A stretch of DNA of 64,000 nt from Sabellastarte sp. h YS-2021 (Eukaryota; Annelida; Polychaeta; Sabellida; Sabellidae). The DNA lies in NCBI GenBank assembly GCA_964017235.1, contig OZ024930.1, positions 156,860,221 to 156,924,220 of the forward strand, read 5' to 3'. The translations under genes were made by a program, and so were the position numbers. Positions 1 to 11,703 of the stretch are shown in pieces (positions within the stretch are counted from its first letter, which is position 1; the number at the start of each line of letters is the position of its first letter). Under the pieces are notes generated by a model. The model did not search any database. It had not been told where the DNA came from and was given only the letters and a program-made list of their open reading frames with translations.

Positions 1-1680
1 AATTTTATGATTTACAATAAAATTTTACATGGGAAAAATTTAATCTTTCGACCAAGGAGACCATTTAGAAAATTAGTTGCTAGGTATTTAGAGCAGAAAT
101 ATCAGAAATATATCACCAAATTTGGTGAATCTATGTGAAAAAAATATTCTTGCAAATTTGACAATTTTATAAAAACCTTGTGGGAAATGTTCTGGTGTCA
201 AAAGGAACACATTTATGTGAAAAATACAACATGAAAACCTATCTACAATAATTGCTTTTCTTGCAAATATGGGCCAAACTTGATCATACATGATCAGTCA
301 AAACAATCGGAGAAGGCTCTTCACAACATTTATTGGAGAGAATCTAGATACAAAGAATTCATTTAAATATTCATATTCCAAAGTATTACTGGTGCCACGC
401 TCTGTATCGCTCATGCAAAATCCAAAATCTTACATTATCTCCCATAAATTGCTGATATGTCGTTTCGATGTGAACTTTCTTCATAAAAACCCAATAATCA
501 GTCAAATTTGATCAATTTATATGCATTTTCAACAATATTTTCCTTATTTTAGTAATTATGTCACCTTTTATTGTGCCAAGATTTGTTTACCAACCGCATA
601 TTTTACTTCCAGTCGGTATGTGCTAAAACGTGGTTTCCCAAATTCGGGCTATTTTTTCAAAACGCCCGGCTGGTTTTCGTTGTTGTAAACGCCTATCCCC
701 AACTTTTGCAAATATTTGGTCACTATGCACATAGGCGTTACAGAGCGCAGCTACGGTAAGTAAAACTAAAACAGTTAACCGTCCTAACCATATATATTAG
801 GGTACCCAAGAACTAGCCAGGACCAATATTGTTAAACTAGTTAACTATTTCTTATGTACATCAACTAGTATAGACTTTTTCACAATCAGTACAATTCTTA
901 ATATTTGGAGTCACAGACTAAAAAGGTACCAATTCAAAGTATTATATCTGTATATTATAAAAGCAAAATAATCTATGAGGTTTGATTGCATATCAACAAA
1001 CAATTTGGTTGAATGGCCTACTTTTCTAGTATCTCACGATCTGCCATACTGTTTGTTTACATCTGGGGCAAATGCCCATGTGACATTTTAAATTTTTTTC
1101 CTCAAAGATTCTATGCATTAGAAACAGTAACTGGTTAGTCAACGGTTAATGTAAATAGATACTTGGCTATAAAATTATGCAAATAGTTTCAGTTTTAGTA
1201 TTGACCAAATATATTGTGTCAGATCTTTCCTTCATTTAGCTGTTATCTTAAAATTATGCATATTTTACAAATTAAAACAATTTTCCTATGACTTAAATAT
1301 CTATACTAAATATTTTCCTGTAGGATTTATGTACAAAGTCTCTCTTCTTTTCAACAACCGTCTTTCCACTAATTTCTTCAACTCGGCCACCACAAACACT
1401 GAAGAGGTCAGGCAGATTAAAAACACAAAATCTGAAACACAAAATCACACACACTGAGGTCAGACAAACGAGAAAAGTCTGAAACATGAAAATAAAGGCA
1501 CTGTGAGGTGAGGAGTATTAAGTGTAAGGTGAATTCAGGCTAGGCTATCACTGCATACATTTATTGTCACGAGTTGAATTCAAACCCCTAACTAGAAGAA
1601 TGTTTTTGCTGACAAAAACGAAGCGGCCCTGATGAAAAAGAAGTCACCCATAAAAGATGTCAACATATGCATCATAAGAA
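1..1680. other. AT-rich sequence, no gene recognised
   Basis: No convincing coding exon, RNA gene or transposon ORF was found here. The last exon(s) of the ATP2C1-like gene should lie downstream of 4545 on the minus strand, but nothing resembling the end of M10 and the C-terminal tail was recognised, so they are probably left of position 1. A short dispersed repeat is listed separately. Confidence 0.5.
901..955 (+). repeat. Dispersed repeat, copy 1
   Basis: The block beginning ATATTTGGAGTCACA and continuing through GTACCAATT and a TATATC-rich tail recurs at 55870-55927 with scattered substitutions. The two copies lie at opposite ends of the window. The family was not recognised; it may be part of a longer degenerate transposon. 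Confidence 0.45.
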
Positions 1681-1749
1681 ATAGAAACTGTGAACTTTAT
1701 TGCATTGTGTATGTTACTTGTCCCTATTTTCATCTTTAATGAGTGTGCA

Positions 1750-2560
1750 CAATTAAAGTGAGGTCAGCTGAACAATACAATAGCTGGAGGTTAAAAACTC
1801 CATAATTTCGCTGCAAGATGGCCATAATTTCATTCATATGGGCACTTTAAGGTGACCATAAAATAAGAATGTCCCTTTTCTCATCCTTTATAAGTGCATA
1901 AAGTTTAGCTCAGGTCAGTTGAACAATAAGATAGCTGGAGGCTGAAACTTCCTTTTTCACTGTAAGGTGACCATAACTTCATTCATATTGCGACTTTAAG
2001 GTGACCATAATATGAGAATGCCCCTTCAATATCAATATATGTTAGATATGGAAAAAGAAAGGAGCCAGATGGCTTTATTCAAATGTTATGACTTTAAGGG
2101 GGGCCAAAATTATATTAACAGTTTAAGGTCACCTTAAAGTCAGGATAACCCTTTGGTTTGCCATCCTTTATAAGTGTGCAAAGTTTAACTGAGGTCAGTC
2201 AAACAATAAGATACTTGGAGGCTCAAAACCCCCTTATTTCACTTTAAGGTGGCTACAACTCCATTCATACTGAGAGTTTAAGGTGACCATAAGTATTATT
2301 TTTATCTAGTTTAATACCAGTGATAATTTCGATATAAAAAAATGGAAAAAGAAAGGAGCCAGAGCATTTTATTCCAATTTGATGACTTTAAGCAGGGCAT
2401 ATGTCCATTAACATTTTGAGTTTAAGGTCACCATAAAGTCAGGATATTCCTTTGGCAAATCTTAATATATGTGCCAAGTTTGGTTGAAAAAAGTGAAAAA
2501 CTAAGTGAACTGGAGGGCTAAAACCCCGTTTTTGGACATTGAGGTGACCTTAAAATTGCA
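1750..2560 (+). repeat. Degenerate tandem repeat array
   Basis: Motifs such as GGTCAGNTGAACAATA-ATAGCTGGAGG recur near 1763, 1911 and 2192, and GGAAAAAGAAAGGAGCCAGA recurs near 2050 and 2343. CTTTAAGGTGACCATAA recurs several times between them. Spacing is irregular (about 150 to 290 bp), so this looks like an old, decayed array. No coding potential is evident. Confidence 0.6.
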
Positions 2561-2580
2561 GATACTGGGCTAAAACTTCG

Positions 2581-3439
2581 GCATGTGAAAGATTATCAAA
2601 AAGTAGCTGAATAAGTTATTCCAACAAAACACCGAAATCCTGACCGTTTTTGAGATACAGACCAAGTACCCATTTTTAAAAAATTTACGAAAATAAAACG
2701 CCTCCCATTCAGGCATCTATGGTCCGATTGATGAGAAAATCCTTTCCGACCTTGGAAATTTGGTCTAGAATGTACTTGATAAATTTTATACCACAGGTAT
2801 GTGTGGTTTTTTCCGAAACGCGATGACGAGGTGTTTTGGAGTTATGCTTAAGGTTACCTTAAGTAAAGCTTAAGGTCTGCGCAAAGTATCTCAAAAATTT
2901 TCCCGCCCCTATAGTTTTAAAGAAAGATAAGAATGAAAGAAAAATTTGAAAGGCTAAGAAGTTATTCAAGGGAGACCATAATCCAGCGACGGCGGCGATC
3001 AGTCGAACTTCGGTGGAAACAAATAAGCGTCCCTGACGGGCCGCTTAATAACAGTGTTGAGAGTCCAGTAAAAACTCACTCTGACAAAACCCAACCTGAG
3101 GGACAAATGGATGAAAAACAAGTCAACAACATGCAAGGTTGTATCTGTCCGTCAAACAGGAACTTCATCTATCTTAATTAGTCCAGATGTAGGACCATAA
3201 AAAATTAGTTTAACAGATATTATAAAATGGACACCTGCGCAGTCGATGAATATGTGTCACTGCGCATTTCGTGGGAGTACTTTATAGGGAAACTAATGTA
3301 CGCTGTGCAAATCTACGAACCTGGTTGTAGAATATAACCTCAAAAATAAATTTTTAAAAGGCTAAAATAACAAATAAACAGAAAGCTTTGTGAAAAGACC
3401 TAACAGACGTTTTATAATAGAAATAAACTACTTATGCCT
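2581..3439. other. Unassigned sequence
   Basis: An 82-codon open frame at 2933-3181 (+) is basic and low-complexity at its start and resembles no family I know. It has no supporting splice context. Nothing else was recognised. Confidence 0.4.
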
Positions 3440-3544
3440 GGACTTTATCAGTGATTCAATTACAAAAATATCCTCTAAATAATGGACTTCGGCCTTCGTC
3501 ATTTATTAGAGGCTATTTTTTTTATTGAATCGCTGATAAAGTCC
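3440..3544. repeat. Near-perfect 105-bp hairpin (fold-back element or hairpin RNA locus)
   Basis: Arms of about 46 bp, beginning GGACTTTATCAGTGATTCAA and closing with its complement TTGAATCGCTGATAAAGTCC, flank a short loop (CTTCGGCCTTCG). Only a few mismatches separate the arms. It could be a very small fold-back MITE, or a transcribed hairpin of pre-miRNA size. No target duplication was identified. Confidence 0.65.
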
Positions 3545-3640
3545 GCTCATATGTAGATTATTACACACAAGATATTTGTCAAAACAATCAGCAAGTTTTT
3601 ACCATTTGTAGATCTCAAGGGGTTGAAGTACAATTGAAAT

Positions 3641-4339
3641 TACAGTTGAACCTCGATTATCCGAACTCATCGAGGGACATACAATCAGGCCAGATAATTG
3701 GGGGGGGGGTTCGGACAGATGAAGGGGCGTTGTTTTCGGCCGAAAACAGGGGTCAAGTGTGGGCGATAATTGGTGAAATATAGATTTTGTCACTAAAATG
3801 CGAGGAGACCTCAAAATCATGCTTAAATTCGATAACTAACTAGTTTTTGGAATTGCAATCGAAATTAGAGCTGACAGGGATATTCACATTATTCGTTCTC
3901 CGGTCTGCATTTTCCGCATTCGACTTTGATCATGAGCAAACAAATATTCGGTATATGTATAGAAATTAGGCATCAAAACAGCACAATTAACTATGATTTT
4001 TGTCCAATAACATAATAAATCATTAAAATTAAGGAAAATATACCTCGTTTACTTATGTTTTTATGACAACTTTCATGGGTATTTCGGCAAAATAAATGGA
4101 CAGTGCAAAAACACACCGAACGAATATTCGAAAATTTCCGAATTCCGGGATGCGGATATTCGACCACGATTTTTGTCTTCTCTTTCAGCTCTAATTGAAA
4201 GAATGCGCCCACTGTCAATTGCCGTGGTCTCTCTCTATAGAAGTGGACATAAGGATAATCCTCATTATACTGGACTGTTTAGGTTCCATTATCCAGAGAG
4301 ACGGATAACAGGGGGCCGGATAATCGAGGTTCTACTGTA
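3641..4339. mobile_element. pogo/Tigger-like non-autonomous DNA transposon
   Basis: The left end reads TACAGTTGAACCTCGATTAT and the right end is its near complement (ATAATCGAGGTTCTACTGTA). TA dinucleotides at both outer borders fit the TA target site of Tc1/mariner/pogo elements, and CAGTNNAACCTCG is typical of pogo/Tigger termini. At 699 bp there is no room for a transposase, and none is seen. It lies just outside the ATP2C1 exon at 4545-4686. Family assignment is from terminal sequence only. Confidence 0.65.
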
Positions 4340-4544
4340 TGTATTTAGTCATAGACTTTTAAATAATATCAATCATACAGTCTTGCACAAAAAAGGCAAC
4401 AAGAAGGAAGTTTATTGTTGCAATGCATTGGAATTAGCAGAAAATCCTCAGAGGAAATATCACTTGTAAATGTATTTTCTTCCAAATATTAAAATTATAA
4501 TATAGTTTATGTATCAAAAATATGCCAATTATGTGTTGTCTCAC

Positions 4545-4686
4545 CTTGGAAATACAATGCTTCTGTCTGGAAAACTTTCTGCAGTGGAGGAAAATATATC
4601 ACTAGTAACTGCCCCACCAAAGAACCACCTACTGCAAGCAGGAACATCCTATTGGTGAGAAATCCTATGGTGAAAATTGACTTGGT
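4545..4686 (-). CDS. ATP2C1: ATP2C1 exon T (M9 to start of M10)
   Basis: The exon starts TKSIFTIGF and ends [10 protein letters not shown] plus one base (142 bp, phase 0 in, phase 1 out). [22 protein letters not shown] and KVFQTE match the SPCA M9 and M9-M10 region. The acceptor is TTTTTCAG and the donor GTGAGAC. It is the last exon recognised; the C-terminal exon is missing from the window. DIRS-1 ends 214 bp upstream of its acceptor. Confidence 0.88.
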
Positions 4687-4940
4687 CTGAAAAATACCCG
4701 GAATTGAAAACCAGTACTGTTATTACCAGTAATTGTGACAAAAAACATGAAGCAATGATCACAGAATATATTGATAACTACTTCCTTAATTAACGGAGAG
4801 GAAAGTTTGGTTCCACATTTTTACCAAAACATTCTGATGAACGAAATGGTGTCGGGTGTTCTTTTTAACAACCACTATTTAACTTGTAGCATGTTAACCT
4901 GCAAATTTAATATGTAAATTAAATTTTTATAAGTTAATAC

Positions 4941-5113
4941 CCTATCCAATGGACAATAGCTTATCCGGTCGGCGCGGACCGGCCCGCCAAACGTCAGAAA
5001 AAGACGTCCAGTGTTTCCACCGGCCAGACCGGTCCAGTACTGTGCACTCGCCAGGTGGCGTGTCGTACTTCCTTCCTGTCTAGACAGCGTGACGTCATGG
5101 CATCTTTTTCGTT
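4941..5113. repeat. DIRS-1 inverted terminal repeat (left)
   Basis: 173 bp, complementary to 11273-11445 with about three mismatches. It contains GCGGACCGGCCCGCC and AGAAAAAGACGTCC, motifs also found in the DIRS-3 repeat. In DIRS-type elements the repeat is thought to carry the promoter and the signals for circle formation. Confidence 0.9.
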
Positions 5114-5172
5114 GTCTAAACCTATTAGACCCCTAGTAGACTGATAGCGGGGTCGGTGGGAGGGTCTTGTGT

Positions 5173-5268
5173 GTCCATTGGATAGGGTATTAACTTATAA
5201 AAATTTAATTTACATATTAAATTTGCAATTTTATTGCGTTAATACATCCTATCCAATGGACAATAGCT
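5173..5268. repeat. DIRS-1 internal complementary region
   Basis: The block reads as the complement of the left terminus (through TTAACTTATAAAAATTTAA) followed directly by the complement of the right terminus (TTTTATTGCGTTAATACATC). It therefore encodes the junction of the two element ends. It lies about 60 bp inside the left repeat, at the 3' side of the coding strand, as in canonical DIRS1. Confidence 0.88.
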
Positions 5269-5448
5269 GAATAACTACCGCTTGGTTGGCGGGTAAGTTA
5301 CTAGGGACTTCCAATTTGAACTCATACTCCGACATAATGAAATTTCTCTTTAGAGGCCCGGGTAGACCTTGCAGTCAATAACCCCTAAGGCCATGGTCGA
5401 ATATCATCATCCGGTTATCAAGGTTGAACCGTCAGAATCGACCTGCTG

Positions 5449-5463
5449 CCCCCCCCCCTTTTG
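5449..5463 (-). promoter_or_regulatory. Polypurine tract downstream of DIRS-1 recombinase frame
   Basis: Ten C then four T on the plus strand give AAAA followed by ten G on the coding strand. The same motif (ten C, five T) sits at the equivalent place in DIRS-3 (44371-44385). It could act as a primer-like polypurine tract; that role is inferred and is not established for DIRS elements. Confidence 0.35.
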
Positions 5464-5624
5464 TTCAGACCTGTTCTGAGGTAGGGGAAGAGAGGGATGA
5501 GTTCAGTCCCATAGATATAGACCTCCCGAAGGAAGCACGTTCCAGTCTTTTTTTTTTTTTTTTTAACTATATATATATACAATATATACACTATGTACAC
5601 TATTTACAGATGTAACCATCTCCT

Positions 5625-8600
5625 CTAACTATTGGTCTGTCGGTGGATCTGCTGAGCAGCCACAACCGGACCAAGACGGTAGAGCTCCGAGTCAGCCCAA
5701 GCCACATCCTTCAAGTAGAACTGAGTGAAGGTATTATGAGATTTCCAGTGGCAGGCTGATAAGATCTGCTCTAAGGACACTCCCGAATGGAAAGCTTTAG
5801 AGGCAGCGAAAGCCCTGACATCATGGGCTTTCACCTGATGCAGGGAGTGGGCCTGGTGATCAGAGAGCTCATAGCACAGGATCACGGTTTGTTTGATCCA
5901 TGAGGAGATGGTGGCAGGTGAGATATCCTTGTCGAAACCTTTCTTGAAGGAGACAAAAACTAACTCCTTATCCTGCCTGAGGTCTGATGTCCTGTCCAAA
6001 TAGTAGCGCAGAGCTCTGACCGGACAAAGGGATCTGTCAGACCTAAGGGACCTATCCAGAGTAGCAGCCAAAGCCGGAATGACCACAGGGGCTACACTCT
6101 CTGGGCCCTCTTTGGCCAGCTGGTTCTTGGAAAGAAAGCTGGGGGATGGAAACAGGGACACCTTAGACCAATCCGACTGGTGTCTGATGTTCTTGTGCTG
6201 CCATGCATGGATCTCACTCCTTTTGCCGGAACCCAGGGCCAAAAGGAAGACAGTTTTGAAGGTAAGGTGCTTCAGGGATGCCTCCTTAAACGGTTCGAAG
6301 GGAGCCTTTGTCAGCTGGTGTAGTACCAGAGAAAGGTTCCAGGAGGGTATACCCCTCCGCCCTTTGGGTCTGTCTCTGTGAAAACTGTCCAAGAGACGGG
6401 TGAGATTATCATCTTTGCTGATACTAATTGCTGTGTTACCCAACTTATCAGCAATGACAGACCTGTATCCATCAATGGTGCTGGGTTGCAAGTTCCTGAC
6501 CTCAAAGAGGTAGAGTAGGAAGTCAGCCACTGATTTTAAAGGTGGTGATCTGAAGTCCACCTGATTTGAGATGCACCACTTTGTAAAAACGGCCCACTTT
6601 GCCTCATAGACTGATCTGGTTGATCTTCTTTGAGGAGCCTCAATTCTTGCTGCCACTGCCTCAGAGAAGCCCTGTTCCTTGATTGCTGTGGCTCTAGGAG
6701 CCATGCATGGAGATTTAGATTTGTCAAATTTCTGTGAGGGATCTGATTGAAGGGCTGTGTCAACAAATTGGGCAGAATTGGCAGACTGAGGGGAATTTGA
6801 CTGGACATGGCCACTAAGTCCCAAAACCAGGGCATGTTGGGCCAACCCGGGGCAATCAGAATGAGTCTCTGGTACGGGGAGTCCAATAACTTTTCCACCA
6901 CTTTGCCCAAGATGGCGGTCGGTGGAAAGGCATATGCATCCAGCTCGTCCCATGGCAGAGTGAGTGCATCCACTGCTAAAGCCAGGGGGTCCGGAACTGG
7001 GGACACAAACTGAGGTAACTTGTGGTTGAATCTCGTGGCAAACAGATCTATCTGAGGTTGGTGCCACCTGCTGCATATCCTTCGAAAAACTTCTGGAAGG
7101 AGGGACCACTCTGTCTGGATGGTCTGACCCAGCCTGGATAGCTTGTCGGCTATAACATTTAGATGGCCTGGGATGTGCCGGGCTTTTAGAGTCACATGTC
7201 GCTGGGAGCACCAGGTCAAGATTCTCCACAGTAGGGCACACAGTGGGCCCGACCTCATGCCTCCTTCTTTGTTTATATAAGCCACTACCGTGGTGTTGTC
7301 GGTTGCCACTAGTACTATTTCGCCTACACAGAGATCTTGGAACTCTTTCAAAGCTAGAAAAACTGCTTTTAACTCCAGGTAGTTTATATGCAGTTTGCTT
7401 TCCGGTACCGACCAAGATCCTCTTGCAATGCGCTCGTTTAAGTGAGCGCCCCACCCTTCTTTTGAGGCGTCTGTAAATATCTGCAGAGCATGCCTTACTG
7501 GGTGTAATGGTTGACCTTGTAGCACATTGCTTTCTTTTAGCCACCATTGCAAGTGTGGGTGTAAAGACCTGGGCAGAGGGATAATCTTTTCTAGAGATTC
7601 CGGTACCCTCCAATTGTTTTTGAGATGCCACTGAAGGGGTCGCATGTGTAGCCGGCCAAGGTGAACTTGCTTCTCCGTGGCCGTTAACAGGCCTATGAGG
7701 GACATGAACTGTCGGGCCGGACAGGCCGGTAGTGACAGTAACACTTGTATTTTCCCTTGTAAGCTTTACCACCGGTCCGGTGTCGGTCTGACCCGGCCGG
7801 ACCTGAGGTCGAACTGGTAACCTACGAAGTTGAAAACTTGTTTTGGCTCCAGCTCTGATTTTTCCTTGTTCACCAGCCAACCTAGGTCCTGACACATTCT
7901 TACTAGAGTCTGTGTATGCTGGTGGCGAAGATGGTATGATTTTGCCCTCACCAACCAGTCGTCGAGGTACTGGTGGATTCTTATACCCCTGTGGCTGGCC
8001 ATCAGTTTCACCTCCTTGGCTACTACAGTGAACTCCATGGGCGCTGTAGACAGACCGAAAGGCAGTGCTTTGAATTGGTAAGTCTGACCCTGGATATGAA
8101 ATCTGAGATATTTCCTGGATTGTTCCTGTATTGGAATATGGAAGTAGGCATCTTTGAAGTCTACCGACGTGACCCACTCCCCTTGTTGGAGGGATGTTCT
8201 GATGGTTTCGGGAGTTTCCATTTTGAATTTCTCCACTTTGAGGAAGAGATTTAGTTTGCTCAGGTCTAGTATTGGCCTCCATTTGTTGTTGGGCTTGGGG
8301 ACCAGAAACAGTCGGTTGAAAACCCCTAGAGAGGTCTGATTGTGTACTAGTTCTACAGCATTATTTTCTATAAGCTGATGTAATGCCTCTAACAGGTAGC
8401 TGTTCCTGTGAGGATTGACATAACAGCTTACGACTGTGGGATACCTTGTTAAGTTCGGTCGGGTCCGGAAGGGGAGAGTATAACCCTCTCTCAAAAGATT
8501 GACCACTTTCGGACCGGAACCCAGATCCAGCCAAGCCTGCCAATAGTTTTGAAGTCTTGCCCCTACAGGAAGATTTGAGACAACATCTTTTACATTTGTC

Positions 8601-8849
8601 ACAGGAGGGACACAAAACAACTGAGTGACACAAGAAGCACCTTTCACATATTTTAATGAATGATCTCTTTGAGCATAACAATCTACTGGCCCGGGACTTA
8701 GATCTTTCCTTTGCGAATGCCCGGGCACAGTAGGTACAGGAGTTACAACATTTAAGAGTACATTGCCAAGAAAACAAGTGTCTATTGTCTCTCTCTTGGT
8801 GGTGCTCCCGGCCAGCAGCCCTGTCTGAAATTGAGTTACACAGTAATTG
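5625..8849 (-). pseudogene. DIRS-1 tyrosine recombinase frame (degenerate)
   Basis: The frame is in phase with Gag and follows its conserved TGA at 8850-8852. It opens with a Cys-rich segment (CTLKCCNSCTYC, CERCFLC, CPSCDKC), is interrupted by TAA at 8361-8363, overlaps the RT/RNase H frame, and ends in the recombinase domain (from about 6730 down to 5628). The recombinase keeps KAHDVRAFAAS (the H-x-x-R box) and the catalytic Tyr in FTQFYLKD. Its first arginine box reads LALGSGKRSEIHAW, one residue shorter than the GKRRSE of DIRS-2 and DIRS-3. It would have cut and joined circular element DNA into the genome. This copy is judged inactive. Confidence 0.8.
6536..8849 (-). pseudogene. DIRS-1 reverse transcriptase / RNase H / methyltransferase-like frame (one nonsense codon)
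   Basis: This frame is +1 relative to Gag. RT motifs include WRPILDLSKLN, SVDFKDAYFHIPI, LPFGLSTAP and the catalytic box HQYLDDW. RNase H follows with FTDASKEGWG, LELKAV, ATDNTT and NVIADKLSR. A further domain has DLFATRFN, FPPTAILGKVV and IAPGWPNMPWFWDL, matching the DAM-like region of DIRS elements. A single in-frame TAA at 7766-7768 stands where DIRS-3 has Glu (NRWES). No ATG is seen near the start of the RT region, so access by frameshift or internal initiation is likely. Confidence 0.85.
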
Positions 8850-11150
8850 TCATTTATAAGGCTGCTGGCCCTTGGCTGGTCAGGAAGAATAGTTGGAGGC
8901 CTTTCCTCTGGGTTTTCTGTACCGGCCCTTGCCTATGCTCTTCCAAGCCGGTTTATCACCCTTTTTGTCCTGACGCCTGTCTGTTCTCTTATCAGGTCTC
9001 TCATATGGGTGAAAGTGTCCTTTGTTACGGGAACTACTAGTCTGACCTCTCGACTCATGGTGTGATATCTCTTCTTCCGCCCTCTTAATAACAGAGTCAG
9101 GGAAGAGGGTTGGAATATGCAGGGGGGCTGCTCTTAAAGCGGCTATAGTGTCCGGCTTAATTCCCGACTTCACATGGGTGAGGTATGCATCCCGCCTAGC
9201 CAACGTGAGATTGCCCACGGAGATAAAGACAAATTCACTCAGGTGCTCCATAGTCTTAGCAGCTGCCTGCGTGATGCTGGAGTTAAAGTCCATCAGGTAT
9301 TTCAACTCATCCATGGTGTTGGAGGACTTCGATGATCCCTTACCCTTGCAGTCAGACCGGAGACTTCTAAGCTATGTCTGCATGTCCTTCTGCACGCGAA
9401 AGAGGCACCTGTTGAAGCTCGCGGCCTGGTTGCATATTACGGACGCCTGTCTTGCAGACTTTTCCCACCTTCTTAACGATTCCTGGGAAATGCGTCTAGA
9501 AGCAGGTGGAGTAGAAGTTAGTCTGGACTGACGGGATATCCGACTGAAACAACTGTTTAGCTTTGAAGAATCCGTGCTCCATCCTGAGACAGCAGCAGGG
9601 TTGGCTTTGTGGTCGGTGGCAAGACCGTACCATCTGGCTTGCGACTTCGCCGTCCTCAGAAACTGGTCCATCGACAGGCCACCGGCCTCAGAACTACGGG
9701 AGGGATAACCCTCAACCAGAGTCAAGTTCAATTTCCCTATCTTCTTACAAAGCCAATCTTCAGTAGGCATTTGGATGGATACTTTCCCTGGTGTTGCAGG
9801 TTTAGGTCCTGAAAATGGATTGTCATCCGACCCAGTATTAGCACTGTCCAGTTCAGGGATGTCTGACCAGCCCATATACTCCCGGATACCCTTCATTGTT
9901 TCCCTATACGTTTGTTCTTCGGAAGGGATAAGTTCCGGTTCGTTTGTCAAATCCGGCTCGTCTGATAGTTCTCCCTCCTCAGTGTAGAGGTCGACTGCTG
10001 GTCTATCCGACAGTTCACTTACTGCTTCAGAAATGTCACTAGAAGCACTATCCGTCCGGTGCCTGTGAAGAGGAGGAGAGCCGGTGTCGGTGATAGTGGA
10101 TGACAGTGGTCGGTCAGAACATTGCTTGCTGTGAGACCTGCTAGCAGATTTAAGCTTGGGGTGAGGGTCGGTACTAGCCTGACCAGGTCGGTTCCGTCCA
10201 GTGATTGGCTGGTCGGTGGGCTGATGCTGTGAAGCAGAGGAACCCTTATCAGAGTCAACGACACCTTGTCTGTGAGGAGATCTTGAAGAAGGCCGGTCGG
10301 TGGAAAGCTGGCTGGCCGGTTGATGCTGTGAAGCAGAGCAAGCTGAGCAACCCTTGCCAGTGCGCTTGGAAGAGGCTGATGTAACTTGTTGAGAGTCAGA
10401 AGTGAGCTGGCTGGCTGGTTGATACTGTGAAGTAGAGGAACCCTTGCCAGTGCGCTCTATATTTGTAGAATGAGAGTCCGACTCCGGCTGGCTGGCTGCC
10501 TGATGCGTATCCGCAGAGGAGGCTGTGCCAGTGCGCCCTGTAGGTTGAAAGAATGGCTCAGAATCTCTGGGTATGACGGTCGGAGGGGAATGAGATGGAG
10601 TAAGTTTGATATCCGAAGAAAAGGTCGGTTGAAAACTCTTAGAGAGCAAAAGCGCTTCAAGCCTGTTGAAACGTTCGGACCACTTACTGTCCAGATCTGC
10701 TAACTTAGCGTCAGTTGAAGATGACTCAGACGACTTCTTAGGCTTCGAAGCAACCTTTTCTTTTTTGGCTTTCTTCTCCGGAGGCATTGATGAGGAAGAA
10801 GGTGGAGATTTAACAGGATCAGATTGCTGTTCAACGTCTTCCTGGCCAACAACCCCAATAACTGATACAGATGAAGGGTCAACAAGTTCAGTAGAGTCTT
10901 TAGTGGGGGTGGCCGCAACAGATTTCCTTGCCTCACGCTTTTCCTTTTTTATCTTGTAGGAAGGAGTTGAAATCTGGGCTAACTGTTCAGGTGTAAAAGC
11001 CAAACAAAACTTACAAGTAGTGGTGTCCTTACTCTCCACACAAGGGTCCTTGCCCTTATTCTTTTCGCGACAACGCGCACAGTATGTGTGATGATCAAAA
11101 ATGGCCATAGCATGGCCACAGGCCCCTCTTCGTTGACCCGGGGATGACAT
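8850..11150 (-). pseudogene. DIRS-1 Gag-like ORF1 (two premature stops)
   Basis: It begins with ATG at 11150 (MSSPGQRRGACGH). The N-terminus has a Cys/His motif (CGHAMAIFDHHTYCARC, then GKDPC and CKFC) shared with DIRS-3 and partly with DIRS-2. A Ser/Gln/Pro-rich middle follows, then a conserved core (EDWLCKKIGKLNL, RWYGL, CNQAASFNRC) and a basic tail. TAG at 9372-9374 replaces a Gln codon of DIRS-3, and TGA at 8880-8882 lies ten codons before the conserved terminal TGA at 8850-8852. It presumably forms the nucleocapsid-like particle. Confidence 0.8.
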
Positions 11151-11272
11151 TCTGAGCTATGTATCCTATATATCACTTTCGCCAAGGCAAATAAACAAAC
11201 TCTGAAGATTAGCAGAGTATTTTCCAAAATTCCAAACACTGAATAAAATTCGCTTGCACAGATCTCGCGCCA

Positions 11273-11445
11273 AACGAAAAAGATGCCATGATGTCACGCT
11301 GTCTAGACAGGAAGGAAGTACAACACGCCACCTGGCGAGTGCACAGTACTGGACCGGTCTGGCCGGTGGAAACACAGGACGTCTTTTTCTGACGTTTGGC
11401 GGGCCGGTCCGCGCCGACCGGATAAGCTATTGTCCATTGGATAGG
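11273..11445. repeat. DIRS-1 inverted terminal repeat (right)
   Basis: Complement of 4941-5113. On the coding strand it lies upstream of Gag and would supply the promoter. Confidence 0.9.
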
Positions 11446-11703
11446 ATGTATTAACGCAATAAAAACCAAAATTACCAAATGTTGAGTGTACATAAAATGA
11501 TTTATCCCATTAGACATATACCTGTGTCACATGGTAACTTTTTTCTGATAAACTCACAGTCATCTGACTGCACAGTTTATTCTTTTATCTTTCTGGGATT
11601 TACAGCTGTGTACACATAAAATGTCTCTACCTTCCTGAGTCTTTGATTACAGGGAAAATGTCCCCACTAAAATAAACTTTACAGTTGTGTACACAAGTCA
11701 CTA

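Larger units (their letters stand above)
4900..11464 (-). mobile_element. DIRS-1: DIRS-like tyrosine-recombinase retrotransposon, inactive copy
   Basis: This is a 6.56-kb element on the minus strand with inverted terminal repeats (4941-5113 and 11273-11445), an internal complementary region (5173-5268), and Gag, RT/RNase H and tyrosine-recombinase coding. Borders were set by comparing both ends with the internal region, which joins left-end and right-end sequence as in a circle junction; they are accurate to a few bases. DIRS elements integrate a circular DNA by recombinase, without target duplication. The copy is dead: Gag has premature stops at 9372-9374 and 8880-8882, RT has TAA at 7766-7768, the recombinase frame has TAA at 8361-8363, and a recombinase active-site residue is shifted by a 3-bp deletion. 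The two terminal repeats differ at about 3 of 173 positions. Confidence 0.9.

Noticed and set aside
1293..1487. Last exon of ATP2C1 in a 64-codon minus-strand frame
   Set aside because: Although hydrophobic at first, it does not match SPCA M10 or tail residues and lacks a proper acceptor.
2933..3181. Possible small gene (82 codons, plus strand)
   Set aside because: No recognisable family, no splice or promoter evidence, and repeats next to it.
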